Source: Ochromonas danica
Taxonomy: Eukaryota > Sar > Chrysophyceae > Chromulinales > Chromulinaceae
Assembly: GCA_015146655.1 (NCBI GenBank)
Contig: VKHL01000029.1
Location: 172,858 to 236,857 of the forward strand
Direction of reading: 5' to 3'
DNA: 64,000 nt
The notes under the pieces are model-generated. The model was not told the origin of the DNA. It worked only from the letters and a program-made list of their open reading frames with translations, and did not search any database. Position 1 is the first letter of the stretch; each line of letters begins with the position of its first letter. A program made the translations under genes and the position numbers. This document shows, piece after piece, positions 52,930 through 63,895 of the stretch.

Positions 52930-54675
52930 ATGCTAGGAGCGATTTGGCAGCAGGCATTCAAGAAACGCACGCCTCTGCTGGACAGCATCGCTCCACATGG
53001 ACCAGGAGGTAGTGCTGGGCAGTATACCTTCTTCGATCTGCTCTGTGTTGGCTTAGGAGCGACTGTGGGCAGTGGCATCTTTGTCGTAGCAGGTCAAGTA
53101 GCTCATGAAACCGCTGGTCCCGCGGTCATCTTGTCCTGGTGTCTGGCAGGGCTGGCCTGCTGTCTCTCTGCGCTGGCCTACGCGGAGCTGACCTGCCGCT
53201 GGCCCTCTGCTGGCTCTTCCTATACCTTCGTCTATGCTACACTAGGAGAGTGGCTAGCTGTGCTCACTGCTCTCTCCCTCACCTTGGAATGCGGTATATC
53301 CGGTGCTGCCGTGGCGAGAAGTTGGGGAGCGAAAGTTGCCGCACTACTTCACCCAGCCACTACTACCACCATCACCGCACAGGACTTACCCTACGAGGAC
53401 CAAGGGTTCAACCTCTATGCCGCATTGCTGCAGCTAGGAGTGGTCTTGTTGTTTGCCTGTGGTGTAGGAGTCAGTCGTCTGGCAGTCAACTGGCTAGCAA
53501 TTGCCAAGGCTGCCGTCGTGTTACTGCTTCTCAGCGGGGGATTAGTCTATTACCAACCTACTAATCTACACCCTTTCACTCCATATGGTATGAAAGGAGT
53601 GATGAAAGGTGCTACGACTTGTTTCTTTGGTTTCATTGGCTATGACGAGGTCTGTTGTCTGGCGCAAGAGACAGCCGACCCTCGCCGCCTTCTACCCGCT
53701 GCTATCTTTGCTACCATCTTCTCTGCAGCTTTTCTCTATTCATTAGCCTCATTAGCATTAGTTGGTATGACATATTATGAGGATATTGACTCACAAAATA
53801 GTTTTTACTCAGCATTTCGATCTGTTCATGAGCCAACACTTGCAACTTGTGTGGCTGTGGGAGAGCTGGCGACTATGCCTTTGGTTGTCATGGCCTCCTT
53901 CTTACCACAGCCTCGATTGCTGTATGCTCTTGGTAGGGACAAACTAGCCCCAGCCTTTCTAGCCAACACTGATATGACAGCGGGAGTGTTGTTGTCCGGG
54001 GCAGTCTGTGTGGTTGTCGCAGCATTCGTACCGTACGCCACTTTGAACAATCTGGTGAGTGGAGGAGTATTACTCTCCTTTAATCTCACCAATATTGCTC
54101 TCATCTTGTTGCGATTAAATCGTCATCGTGAGGGTGAGACTATTGAGAAGAAGTCGTGGTCGCTGTGTGAGCAGTTGATATCTCTCTATGTCATACTCTG
54201 TTGTCTCACTGCAGTAGCATTGAAACTCTATTTTGATGGCAGTTATCACACAGTGACATTAGTTACTTCTGTGTGTGGACTAATCTTGCTGGCAACTATT
54301 GCAGTGGTAATGTTCTATTTCTGTCCAGCAGTGCCAAGTGATCACAATTACACCACGCAGAGCACAGCTGCTCTGGACCAGTTGGATAGCATGATATCGC
54401 CGGCTTTCCATACGCCTGGTGTTCCCTTTGTCCCTCTGTTGGCCATCTTCCTCAACACCTACCTCATCGTGCAGCTCAGCTCGGCAGAGTTGCTGTCCAT
54501 GACGGGTCTCTTCCTTCTGACCTCTTTCCTTTATGTAGTTATGTTGTACTTTCGGTTGCGAGGAGATGGTTCAGCAAGCGATAGTACAATGCCTAACTAT
54601 GGGGCCTGTGTCGATAAGGTCAAACAAGCCGGGGTTACAGCATCGTATGAACTGATACCCATCTCTGAGAAATAG
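52930..54675 (+). CDS. cationic amino-acid transporter (CAT/APC family)
   Basis: A single exon of 581 residues from ATG 52930. It opens with a CAT-like cytosolic segment and FDLLCVGLGATVGSGIFVVAGQVA, the unwound first helix of APC transporters. AGPAVILSWCLAGLACCLSAL and YAELTCRWPSAGSSYTF follow, then FFGFIGYDEVCCLAQETADPRR, which is typical of CAT proteins (GFDxxxTxxEE-type motif). Fourteen hydrophobic helices fit the CAT subfamily. Likely substrates are arginine and lysine; this is inferred from the family. The lack of introns contrasts with most neighbours. Confidence 0.86.
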   Translation: MLGAIWQQAFKKRTPLLDSIAPHGPGGSAGQYTFFDLLCVGLGATVGSGIFVVAGQVAHETAGPAVILSWCLAGLACCLSALAYAELTCRWPSAGSSYTFVYATLGEWLAVLTALSLTLECGISGAAVARSWGAKVAALLHPATTTTITAQDLPYEDQGFNLYAALLQLGVVLLFACGVGVSRLAVNWLAIAKAAVVLLLLSGGLVYYQPTNLHPFTPYGMKGVMKGATTCFFGFIGYDEVCCLAQETADPRRLLPAAIFATIFSAAFLYSLASLALVGMTYYEDIDSQNSFYSAFRSVHEPTLATCVAVGELATMPLVVMASFLPQPRLLYALGRDKLAPAFLANTDMTAGVLLSGAVCVVVAAFVPYATLNNLVSGGVLLSFNLTNIALILLRLNRHREGETIEKKSWSLCEQLISLYVILCCLTAVALKLYFDGSYHTVTLVTSVCGLILLATIAVVMFYFCPAVPSDHNYTTQSTAALDQLDSMISPAFHTPGVPFVPLLAIFLNTYLIVQLSSAELLSMTGLFLLTSFLYVVMLYFRLRGDGSASDSTMPNYGACVDKVKQAGVTASYELIPISEK

Positions 54676-54780
54676 TCTCTTTGTTCTATATGTACACTGT
54701 GGTCTGATTAGTTTGCTGTTAATAGCTATTATCTTAATACCACAACTAAAAACGAATAAGGATATACAGTACTACAGTAG

Positions 54781-56565
54781 CTATTTGGCTAACCAAGATG
54801 TGAGCTTCGAAGACGAGGCATGTTGCTGAGATCCAGACCGACTCTTCTTTCGCGGTTGAGATGGCATGGCTGCTGCTTTATCTTTTGTTGAGAAGGGTTG
54901 GAAGAACGATGCTTGTAACATTTCTTGTTGGATCTCGGGAGGTAACTCAGCAAAGGCATCAAGATCCACGTCCTTCAACTGTCTCTTAGCCAATGCGAGG
55001 AGATTGGATGTCTCAAGGGAAGGCTTCCTCTCATCTGCAGTACCGACTGAGAGGGTTGTAACTTCATCATCTTCACCTTCACTGGTTATTAGTGGTTGCA
55101 TTACAGAGGAAGAGCTCACCTCTCCCTCTTCACCATCACTTTGATTGTCCTGCCCTGAGTAAGTAGCTTGAGACTCTTTACTTATGAATGCTTGGCAAGA
55201 GAGATCACTGCTAGAAGAACTAGATTTGGGCTGCAGGAAGGCAGCGATAGATCGTTTGCCCACCTCCATTTTGTCAAACGACGTCGCAGACAAGCCTAGC
55301 GAAGTGATGCCCCAAGCGGTCCGCTCCTTTTGTTTGAGCGCCTGCACTCGAGGATTCTCTTGCAATGCACGTTGTAATAAGGAAAGAGCGATAGAGGCGA
55401 TAGAGGAGGGCATTGGACGAGGAGGCATTCTAGCCACTTTGCTAAGAGAAACCCCCTGTCCTCGCCACCAATTGTCCTCCTTCGAGAAGACCTTCTTCAT
55501 CGAAACTCCCTCCTCGAAAAATCGAAGACTGAAGCCAAGGTGAAGTTGTCTTGCTCGTCGATTATGCTGAGCTTCATCATCCTCTATCCGTTGAGTCAGC
55601 TCTCCAGCTAATTCAACCAACCACTTCAACACTGTCCCATCCGATAAATGCGGTGGTAAGAGAATGTTGGTCGAGCGGAAAGATTTCGAACAACCAATGG
55701 AAATCGGCAATGCTCGATCTTGAACGGCTTCATGATCGACACCATGCGCCTTCTGAATGATCCAGTCAGTGGTTTCCAATCCAAAGACCTCCACCAACTC
55801 TGCTCGGGGGATCTCCCGCACATCACTAAGAGTTTGCACGTGCTCGCCAAAGTGCTCTGCGATTTGTGCACCTAATTTACCACCAAACCCTTGTATTCGC
55901 GTATAAGGCAAGTCTTTGATGAGTAAAGCTACCATAGCATGAGGTACAAGGGTCTGCTTGTTCGGCTTATGCATGCCAGAGCCCAGCTTGGCTAACATCT
56001 TATTATGAGCAATCCCTGCTGAGCAAGTGAATCCCAGCTTGTCAAATACGTCCGCTCGAAGCTGCCGTGCTAATTCTGCACCACAAATCAGCAGCAAATC
56101 ATCCATTGTCCATGCAGTACCTGGTCGATCAAACCAGCCTTGCTGTCCCTCTTCTCCTTCCACTGGCTGCACGCCCTGGGCACTGTGACCATTCCGAATC
56201 ATGTCCTTAGTCATCCTCAACTCTTTCTCATCCTGCCCAGCGATGACAGTTGGCAGAGATTGTAAAGTAGACATGAGACTGGTCAGTAGCTGCGAGGAGG
56301 TTTGATAGGAGGCCAGCAATCGCTTTGCTTCCGCTGTCAAGTCCAGATAGACCTCATCGATGGAGGCTCTCTCTATGGTGATGGAAGGATATCTCTCCCC
56401 CAATACCTAGAAGAGCATCAAGTATGAGGAAGGCACTAAGAAGTGAATGACAATGTCGCTTACTTTAAGAATACGAGCTGAAGCATCACGATAGATTGTG
56501 AGGTCAGCTTTACCGTGTGAGGTGGGCACCTGGACGAGGATCATCTCCTCACAAACCTGTCAACG

Positions 56566-56601
<36 letters not shown>

Positions 56602-57169
56602 CCATCAACATGAGACAGGCAAGAGAGGGACTAGGAGAGACTGAAAGAAGACCACACAAAGTTCTTCAATCGTATCTTTCAGTCTTTTCAAATGTGTAAT
56701 TTCAGTTTTCACCTTCTTCGCTTCAGCTCCTCTCATAATGCGCTTCACTCCCTTGGCTCGTGCCTCATAGCTCACAGCAATGATGCTGCCATTGTCCACC
56801 ACTCGATTCTCAGAAGGAGAGAGAGACTTAAGGTCGCCGAAGGGATTATCTTACCCAACATGGAACATGTCGAATGAGCAAAGCCGTCTCACATGGTTGG
56901 TAGTAGTTAGACTTACATTGTACGACCGCCACAGCCTTTCCATTCAAAGATGAGTTCAGACTGCGCTCTACCTGTACGTAGAAGCAGTCTAGGTCAATGT
57001 GTGCCACCACTCTTTCCAGAGAGGAAGAAGACGAATAGCTGCTGGTGGCTGGGATGGCAGAAGGCGCTATGGCCTTTGATTCGCCTATAGGATGGTTTTG
57101 AGGGAAAGAGCAAGTGAAGGTTTCAAGACCACCACCATCATCATCATCATCATCATCCAAGCATTCCAT
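54781..57169 (-). CDS. POLH: DNA polymerase eta (Y family) with ubiquitin-binding motif
   Basis: Exons 57169-56855, 56808-56713, 56556-56464 and 56406-54781 give 709 residues. Catalytic motifs are HIDLDCFYVQVE (~55) and ASIDEVYLDLT (~180). SIIAVSYEARAKGVKR and VQVPTSHGKADLTIYR match Pol eta/RAD30. It copies past UV damage during replication. Near the C-terminus, DLDAFAELPPEIQQEML fits the UBM ubiquitin-binding motif; a C2H2 UBZ is absent. Between VVQ and NRVVDNGS this model keeps ~21 residues encoded by a stretch starting with a perfect donor (gtaagt); skipping it breaks the frame, and the remaining intron is only 46 bp. This one junction is uncertain. The ATG at 57169 overlaps the first ATG of the divergent gene. 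Confidence 0.87.
56567..56603. repeat. (ATC)n microsatellite in a POLH intron
   Basis: About eleven CAT/ATC triplets inside the intron between the second and third POLH exons. A second, shorter ATC run at 57136-57158 encodes the Asp run at the POLH N-terminus. Confidence 0.9.
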
Positions 57170-59124
57170 GACGAACTCTCCACTCCCACAGACCAACACA
57201 ACACACCTCCCCAATCCCGCAGACCACCTCCAGACTGCCAGATTTGAGTCTGGCTCCGAAGCCGTTTCGAAACTGGCTGTTGCTGACGATCATATTTTTA
57301 TATCTGGAATGAGCCAGTCTTCTAAGAACACTTCACAATCTCTCTCTGTGCTGCGAGCTGCAGCCAGTCAAGTGGCAGCAGAGGAGCAGGAGGTGGGGGT
57401 GGATGGCATGCTGCGTGCTGCCGACGAGATTGCCAATGAACGTGGTCTCTCCTCTCCTCTTCGTAAATCACCAGAGAGAGCCGATAGTAGTCACGGAGGA
57501 GGAGGAGGAGGAAGAAGTGACTACATGCAGCAAGAGAATGATTCAAGCCGAGGCAATGTCATCCCTCGCTTCAGCCCTCGCTTAGCAGATATTGATGACC
57601 ATGTAGCCGCCTCTGTGCTGCAGGCAAAAGCGCAGGCTCAGTCTCGAGCACAAGCAGATGCCGAAGAAGACACCTTCGCTCTCATGAGGGAAATGAAGAT
57701 TGAGCCCAAGGTCTCTGCCACGGTTGGCTTTGCAGACGATGTGCAGGCCTTGCTCGACCATGTTGCTGTGAGCAAAGGCCCTCCTCTCGCAGCAACGGAG
57801 CCCATCCCCATTAGTCGACCTCCCAGGCCTGCCAATGCAGCCACCACCACGTCAGTGTCGTCCTCATCCTCCTCTGCTGTCCGCGAGCGCTACAAGAAGC
57901 GCTTGGAGCAGTCCCTGCATAACAAGTCTTTGCAGTCTCTGGGTCACGCTTCTCACAGTGCTAGTCTGTATTCTGAACCTGCGGAAGTTGCTCTGCGACT
58001 GAGTCTCGCAGATGACAGACCCTATGCAGACCACATTAGACGAGCCTTTCGCAACGAGATCGAGGAGACGCTCTTTAGAAGCACTTTCGTGATCCACAAA
58101 TCTGGGAGCTCTGTCAGCTCTGAGAAGACGAGGAAGTCAAAGCAGGAGTACCAAAAGATGAGAAAGACTGCTGACCGCCTCTCTGCGCCAGCTCAGAAGG
58201 AACCTTCTGCCTGGGAGAGGAAAGCAGACAAAACCCTTCGCTACAGCACTTTTGAGGAGGCGAAAGAATGCACTTTCCGTCCTCGTCTCAATGGCCGCAA
58301 GAATGAAAGGCGTGACCGCAATGATGACGAAGCCAAAGAGGATCCAAAGTCTTCCTTCATTTCCAGGTAAAGAGATTCCTCAACTCTAGCCATACTGTAG
58401 ATTAAGGTATTCATATCAAACATGGGTGACATAACACAGACAAGAGGCAGAAGAGCGCAATCGTCGAGAGGAGCTGACCTTTATGATGGGGAAGCAGAAC
58501 TATGACGCGAAGGTTGACAAGAAGATTTGCCCGCGATGCGGTGCCAAGCAGTCGTACGATGAGGTGCGAGAGAAGCGCAAGATCTGCCCCAACTGCAATG
58601 TGGAGTATTGCAACGCTCTCACTTGGGCGAAGGTGCGCAATCGCTTCTGGAAGAAGTGCAACGACTATGCCAAGCGAGTGAATCAGCACCGCGAGGAGAT
58701 CTTGCAGCAGATCGAGGACGACTTCCTCTACACCGTCAAGAAAGTCGTCAACGAGGAAGGCAAAGTGGTGGAGATCAAAACACCTCGTCGACGAGTGTTA
58801 ACAAGTTTCGAGGAAGAAGAGTTTTTCGAGAGAATTGAGTCAAAACTGGCTTTGAAGAAAGAGCGCCTGCAGCAGCTGGAGAAGGAGATTTACGAAGAGA
58901 AATGCACTTTCCACCCCTCTGTGAAGGAGTACAAAGATCCTAGTCGCTATGAGGAAGACGATCTGTCAACGTATAGTGATGACGATAAGAATGTGGTGCA
59001 GGCTTTTCTGACGAGGTATGAGGAGGACATGGCTCATCGCAGAGAAGTCATGCCTCAGCGCTACATGCCCCTCGGCTCTGCTCGCAAGGCATGGGAAGAA
59101 GAGATTGCCCCCTTCAAAGTCTAG
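57168..59124 (+). CDS. zinc-ribbon protein with CTFxP motifs
   Basis: Exons 57168-58366 and 58440-59124 (73-bp intron, phase 2) give 627 residues from ATG 57168. An in-frame ATG at 57309 (MSQSSKNTSQ) gives 580 and avoids overlap with the POLH start, so it may be the true start. The N-terminal half is disordered, with poly-Gly and Ser runs. Two short motifs, ECTFRPRLNGRK (~365) and KCTFHPSV (~560), resemble the TFxPxxN repeats seen in protist flagellar and cytoskeletal proteins. Between them, at ~430-455, a zinc ribbon is made by CPRCG and CPNC. The rest is basic coiled coil. I do not recognise a named family. A cytoskeletal or ciliary role is a weak inference from the CTFxP motifs. Confidence 0.65.
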
Positions 59125-59436
59125 TGATATATTGGCACTTCGTAGTGTGTTCGTGCCCACTAGTGTTGCCTAGATAAGCACCAGTATAGTAGATAGTAAA
59201 TGTATGATAGATAATTGTAAATGATGTAGTTGGGGAGAGGGAGAAGACAGAAAAGTAACAATTATGGATATTTTTCTCATAAAATCAAAACTAGAGGTTT
59301 AAGTTCGTTATATAACTCGCTAATTGAGGGTTCTCCTGGCAGGTGGTGTCAAGTGCAGTGAGGCAGTGCAGCAGTAGTCCCACAGTACAGCTTGATGGTG
59401 AGCTGCTGGTTCTTCCCAGGTATCGCAGAGAGTGAC
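59125..59436. other. intergenic region, no gene seen
   Basis: 312 bp, AT-rich, between two plus-strand genes. Nothing is recognised. Confidence 0.4.
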
Positions 59437-60530
59437 ATGAACGACCATATCTGTCATGCACTTATGGTCTATCCTGTGCTCGAGCCTCCTCCTCAAAACT
59501 GTCAGAAGAGGAGGAAGCGCAACGAGTCTGACGAGTCTCAAAGCGAGGACTGGAACCTCACAGGTTGACCCTCACCTCACTAACCCTTTGCTTGCTGACT
59601 GACACTATGACTTGACTGGTCGTAGATGTTGACTGGAAGACAGTCTTTGACGAGGTCCCTGTCTCTTCTTCCTCTTCTCCTAGCATCACAGCCTTCTCCT
59701 ATGAAGCTGAGCCTTCGATGGCCTCTATTGTCGCGGAACTACTCCTGTCTCCCTCGCCAGTGGTCACTGACTTGGTGCTGACGGAGGAGGGACGGTCCTT
59801 TCTCCAGCGACAACGCCAGCAAGAGCAGGAGGAGGAGGAGGAGGAGGAGGTGGGTAGCAGGCTGCTACCCCATAGCGTAGACCTCACACTGCCACCAAAA
59901 CGACGAGTCCGTCGCCTCAATCACTCACCTTTCCCAAAGATTCCCCGCCATGATCTCCGCCGCAAGCTGTCTCTAATGTTCGTCAATGTGATCAACTCGT
60001 TCGACCTTCGCCTCATGCGATCCTTCTACGAAGACTTCTGCCTCCCTTCCTGCCACTACATCGACTGCGTGGAGGACCATGGGATTAGTACAGGAGAGAT
60101 CTTCCGTGGGATAAAGCCTATCAAAGTGCAGGGCCTGACCAACTTGCTCGCCCTCATCGAAGGCTCCGCTGAGGCCACACCAGACGTTACCTTCCGACTC
60201 AACCACTCCTACATCAACCAGCAAGTAGACCATCCAGGAAGTCGTTTGGTCATGGAGATGACGTCCTACGTGACGATTGCCAAGCATGGCATCGTGGCGG
60301 TGGAATGCAAAGAGAAGAAGCGCCACCTCGTGCCCGCTTTCCTCGTCAACGAACTGGTCAAGGCAGGGAAGATCAAGCGAGGAAGCATGAACATTGACCA
60401 CCATCCTCTTGATGCCAAGAGCTTCCAGTTGAAAGTGGAGGGCTCGACTATCTTCTGGCTGGACAACAACCATCGCATCTATCGCATAGAAGTGCAGGGA
60501 AATGTACAAGTTTGCGGCATCCTCGACTAG
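59437..60530 (+). CDS. orphan protein with conserved-looking C-terminal domain (343 aa)
   Basis: Exons 59437-59563 and 59626-60530 (62-bp intron, phase 1) join in frame. The first ~140 residues are low complexity, with a basic KRRKRNES patch that may be a nuclear signal and a poly-Glu run. From ~145 on the protein is compact and well ordered: MFVNVINSFDLRLMRSFYEDF, CHYIDCVEDHG, DVTFRLNHSYIN, IFWLDNNHRIYRIEVQG. The pattern of a helix pair followed by strands ending in a W/Y-rich sheet is reminiscent of SnoaL/NTF2-like folds, but I cannot assign the family. There is no membrane segment or enzyme motif. Confidence 0.6.
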
Positions 60531-60938
60531 ACAGACTGACTGACTGTTCTATCTGCTCTTGATGGTCTCACTGTGTGCGTGAGGTAGACTAGCTCCTGGC
60601 TGATTAGTGTTAACTAGCTACTGTAACTAACGGCTAGTCTAGCAAACAGTTACTGTAGCTAGTCTAGGTGTACAGTTTGTGTTACAGAAGTTACAGAAGT
60701 TGTAACAATAGTTGATAATTGATCAATCGTAAGAATTCGTTTTGATGAATTTTATTGTCCGGAATTGTTGGTAGATTGAATGTAGTAGACTAATCGTAAT
60801 CACTCCCTAATGTTCAAATAATACCAGGTTTTACCAAGGGTTTTACCACATGGTTTTGCCATGGAGTTTTACCACGGGGTGTCAATTCTATTTTACCATG
60901 TTTTCCCTCACCTGGTCACATGGATTTGCTTTAGCGGA
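60531..60938. promoter_or_regulatory. intergenic region with periodic TTTTACCA elements
   Basis: 408 bp. Upstream of ATG 60939 lie five copies of TTTTACCA/TTTTGCCA at 60829, 60841, 60854, 60867 and 60891, mostly 12-13 bp apart. The rest is CTAG- and GTTACAGAA-rich and has no gene. Confidence 0.5.
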
Positions 60939-61536
60939 ATGGAAGACGAAGCGAAAGACGACGTGCTCGACTACAGCCAGGAAGAAGCAGTCTGTGACGA
61001 TGAGGATTTCGATGAAAGTGAGGAGGTGGTGGAGGACGAGGGAATAGAAGAGTCTGTTCTGCGCGATGAGGAGGAGGAGGTGGAGGAGGTGGGGGAGGAG
61101 GAGGAGGCCCCGCTCCCTCTGCCTACCTTGCTGTCAGACAAAACTGCTTTACAAGCCATCCTGCGCCAGGTAGTACCTACCCCCTCCTCCTGCTCCTCCT
61201 CCTCCTCCTCCCTCACCCTCTAACCTCTGTTGACTAGACGCTGAAGGAAGTCGAGGGGCTGGAGGAGGAGTGCACGGTCTTGATGGAGATCCTCCTGCGC
61301 AAGAAGTTCAAAACTCTCTCAGAGGCGCGGCCACTCTTCACGAAAGACCGCAGGAAGCGCAAGTAAGACCTCCTCCTCCTCCTCCTCCTCCTGCTGCTAA
61401 CTGCTGTGCTCTTGCTCTCTGTGGTGTGACTAGATCGGAGGGTACGCCTGCTGCACGAGGAAGTGCGAAGAAGGCCAAGAGTCTCTCCCTGCTCTCCTCC
61501 CCTCCTCCTCCTCCTGCTCCTACACCATCCCTCTGA
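60939..61536 (+). CDS. small acidic/basic orphan protein (152 aa)
   Basis: Exons 60939-61169, 61238-61362 and 61434-61536 join in phase. The N-terminal half is very acidic (EEEEVEEVGEEEE). The middle exon is the most ordered part: LKEVEGLEEECTVLMEILLRKKF, then LSEARPLFTKDRRKRK. The end is basic and then Pro-rich. An in-frame ATG at 60861 would add 26 hydrophobic residues, but it falls inside the TTTTACCA repeat, so 60939 is preferred. The acidic-helix-basic layout suggests a nuclear or chromatin-associated protein, which is only inference. All three exons have clean GT-AG borders, and both introns are rich in CTCCTC repeats. Confidence 0.5.
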
Positions 61537-61891
61537 CCCCCTCCTCCTCCCCCTCCCTCTCTCTTGTACATAAGCTATTCTATAGTCTAGTCTAGTCTAG
61601 TCTAGTCTGCCTTCACTCTCTTGGTCGCAACTCATCTCATCTCTCTGGGCCATCTGACCGCTTCATACCGCGTACAGCACTTGTAGTGATCACAGTGGTA
61701 GAAGTAGAAGTAGAGGTAGTGGTGGTAGCGGTAGAGAAGGTGGGGTATAGTGTAATTGTGTAATTCATTAGCACTGAAGTCTAGAGTCAGTCTGGAGGTT
61801 TAGGATTCTGGACTAGTATACCTCTAGTGTACATACAGTGGCATACAGCAGCAGTAAGTCAGAGGGACTAGTGTTAGGCTAGTCTACCTTA
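61537..61891. other. intergenic region between convergent genes
   Basis: 355 bp. It contains a TCTAG tandem repeat (61583-61608) and a GTAGAAGTAGAGGTAGTGG run near 61698-61735. No gene is seen. Confidence 0.45.
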
Positions 61892-63834
61892 TCAGAGAGA
61901 GCTTCGAAGAGAAGGACGAGCACGATGACGACCCTTGCTAAGAGCCTTCCAGTCGATCTCCTCTTCTCCCTCCTCCTCCTCCTGCTGCTCCTCCTCCTGC
62001 TCCTCCTCCAGTGGCTGCAGTCCATAACGACGAGGTCCAGCGAGGATGCGTACCGCCGTGCTGACCACTTCCTTCTCCTCTGAGGAGGTGTAGAAGTCCT
62101 CTGCCTCGCCTTCGCTCTCTGCGAGAGAGAGGCCGTGCTGGTGTAGGCGGAGGAGGAGGTGGAGGAGGGAGGACGGGACCTGTGCCTTCATGCGGAGGTA
62201 GTGCGGGTAGGTCGTCTGCTCGTGCACAATGCCCGCCTCGTAGATCCAAGAGATGAGCCGTGCTGCCTCAGCGTGGTGGAGGACGACGTCGATGAAGGGG
62301 CGCGAGGTATCTCTCAGGAGGTGGAGGAGGAGGAGCGAGCGGAGGGTATCTAGACCTTTCCCTGTCTTGGCGCTCATCAGCACAGCCGAGGAAGAGGAAT
62401 TGGTGATGGAGGAAGAGAGCGCTTCGAGGTCTTCCGCTGTGAGAAGATCAGCTTTGTTGTAGACTGTGATCACTGCCTTCCTCCTCCTCCTCCTGCTACT
62501 GCTAGTACTAGAGCTACTGCTAGTACTGACGTCTTCTCTTAGTATCTCTTCCTCGACTCCCTCCTCCTCCTCCTCCTCCATGACGATGTCGCTGTTCTCA
62601 GTCAAGAGATCGAGTGAATCCAATTCCGATAGCACTGCCGCCTCTTGCTTCCGCCAATTAGGCGCTGAGACATCTACTACATGCTACAACACACACACAC
62701 ACACACACAATGCACACAGTCAACACGGTTAGCATCAGAAGCATCACTCGCAGCTGTTGGTCTACAGTGTTGGTCTACATGAGGTAGACTAGACTAGACT
62801 AGTCTTACCAGCAACAGGTCTGCCTCTCCGATTTCCTCCAGCGTCGCTCTACAACCAACAAAAGAGAATGACTATGACTACTTGTACAACACGACAAATG
62901 CCATATCAAGGGTAGCAACCTGAACGCTGCCACCAGGTGAGTGGGTAGCTTCTGCACAAAGCCCACAGTGTCAGTCATGAGGATATCGGGCAGTCGCTGC
63001 GTCTTCTGCTCTTGCTCTTCACCATCATCATCATCGTTGTTGCTGTCTCGCGTAAGTGTTTCTTTGTGAGTGAGACAGGCGCCAGGCACCAGGCGAGTGC
63101 TGGGGTCCAGAGTGGCGAAGACCATGTCCGCCACGAATACCTTCTTGCCTTCCTCCGCCTCCTCCTCAGCACTACGCCATTCCTGGTAGTCTCCACGTCG
63201 TTGAGCGATGCGCTGTGCTTGGGGACTCCCACTGACTGCTGCAGTATTGGCTGTGGGGGAAGAGTCGAGCTGCTCTGACGTGGTGGACGAGGTGAAGGCA
63301 TTGAGCAAGGTGCTCTTGCCACTGTTCGTGTACCCCTAGACAGACATTGAGAAGTGGCAGCAATAAGAAGAGCAAGCAAGAGGAGGAGGAGGAGGAGGGA
63401 GACGAACCACGATGGCAAGGACAGGCAAGCCCAAGCCTCTGCGCCGCTGACGATGTCTCGAGCGATGCCCACGCACTTCTTCAATTTCCCTGCAGTTTGT
63501 ATGCAGAGATGTATAAGAGATGGCAGTGAGTCTGCTGCAGTGGAGGAGTAGGAGTAGGAGGAGGAGGTTTACTTCTTTAGCGCTGCGATCTGTTTCTTCA
63601 TCTGGCGGCGATCGCTTTCCAATTGTTTCTCTCCTGGACCTCTCAGACCCACGCCTCCATTACTACGACCTACGACACATATCCACTATGAGGATAGAGA
63701 TGAAGAAGGCAATAGAAGACGAAGAAGACCAACACAACCTTTAGATCCAGAGGACTGCCTCTCGAGGTGGGACCACATGTTAGTGAGACGAGGCAGACGA
63801 TAGCTGAGCAACGCCAACTCCACTTGTAACTGAC
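61892..63834 (-). CDS. HFLX: HflX-type GTPase (5' end outside or unresolved)
   Basis: Six exons are visible: 63834-63739, 63669-63573, 63489-63408, 63335-62920, 62848-62809 and 62683-61892. Phases agree and give ~507 codons; the N-terminal exons lie beyond the window or in the poor sequence at its end. The first visible exon reads [16 protein letters not shown], then the HflX signature [12 protein letters not shown]. GTPase motifs are GYTNSGKST (P-loop), [15 protein letters not shown] and YNKADLL, plus a SAKTGKG loop. Acidic and Ser-rich insertions sit before the switch and around NKAD. HflX binds the large ribosomal subunit and rescues or splits stalled 70S ribosomes; eukaryotic copies act in plastids or mitochondria. 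Organelle targeting cannot be checked because the N-terminus is missing. Confidence 0.88.
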
Positions 63835-63895
63835 CTATTCACAGTCCATATAGATCAGCACACTACAGAGTAAGGTGTGCTATGTGTGTGTTAGG

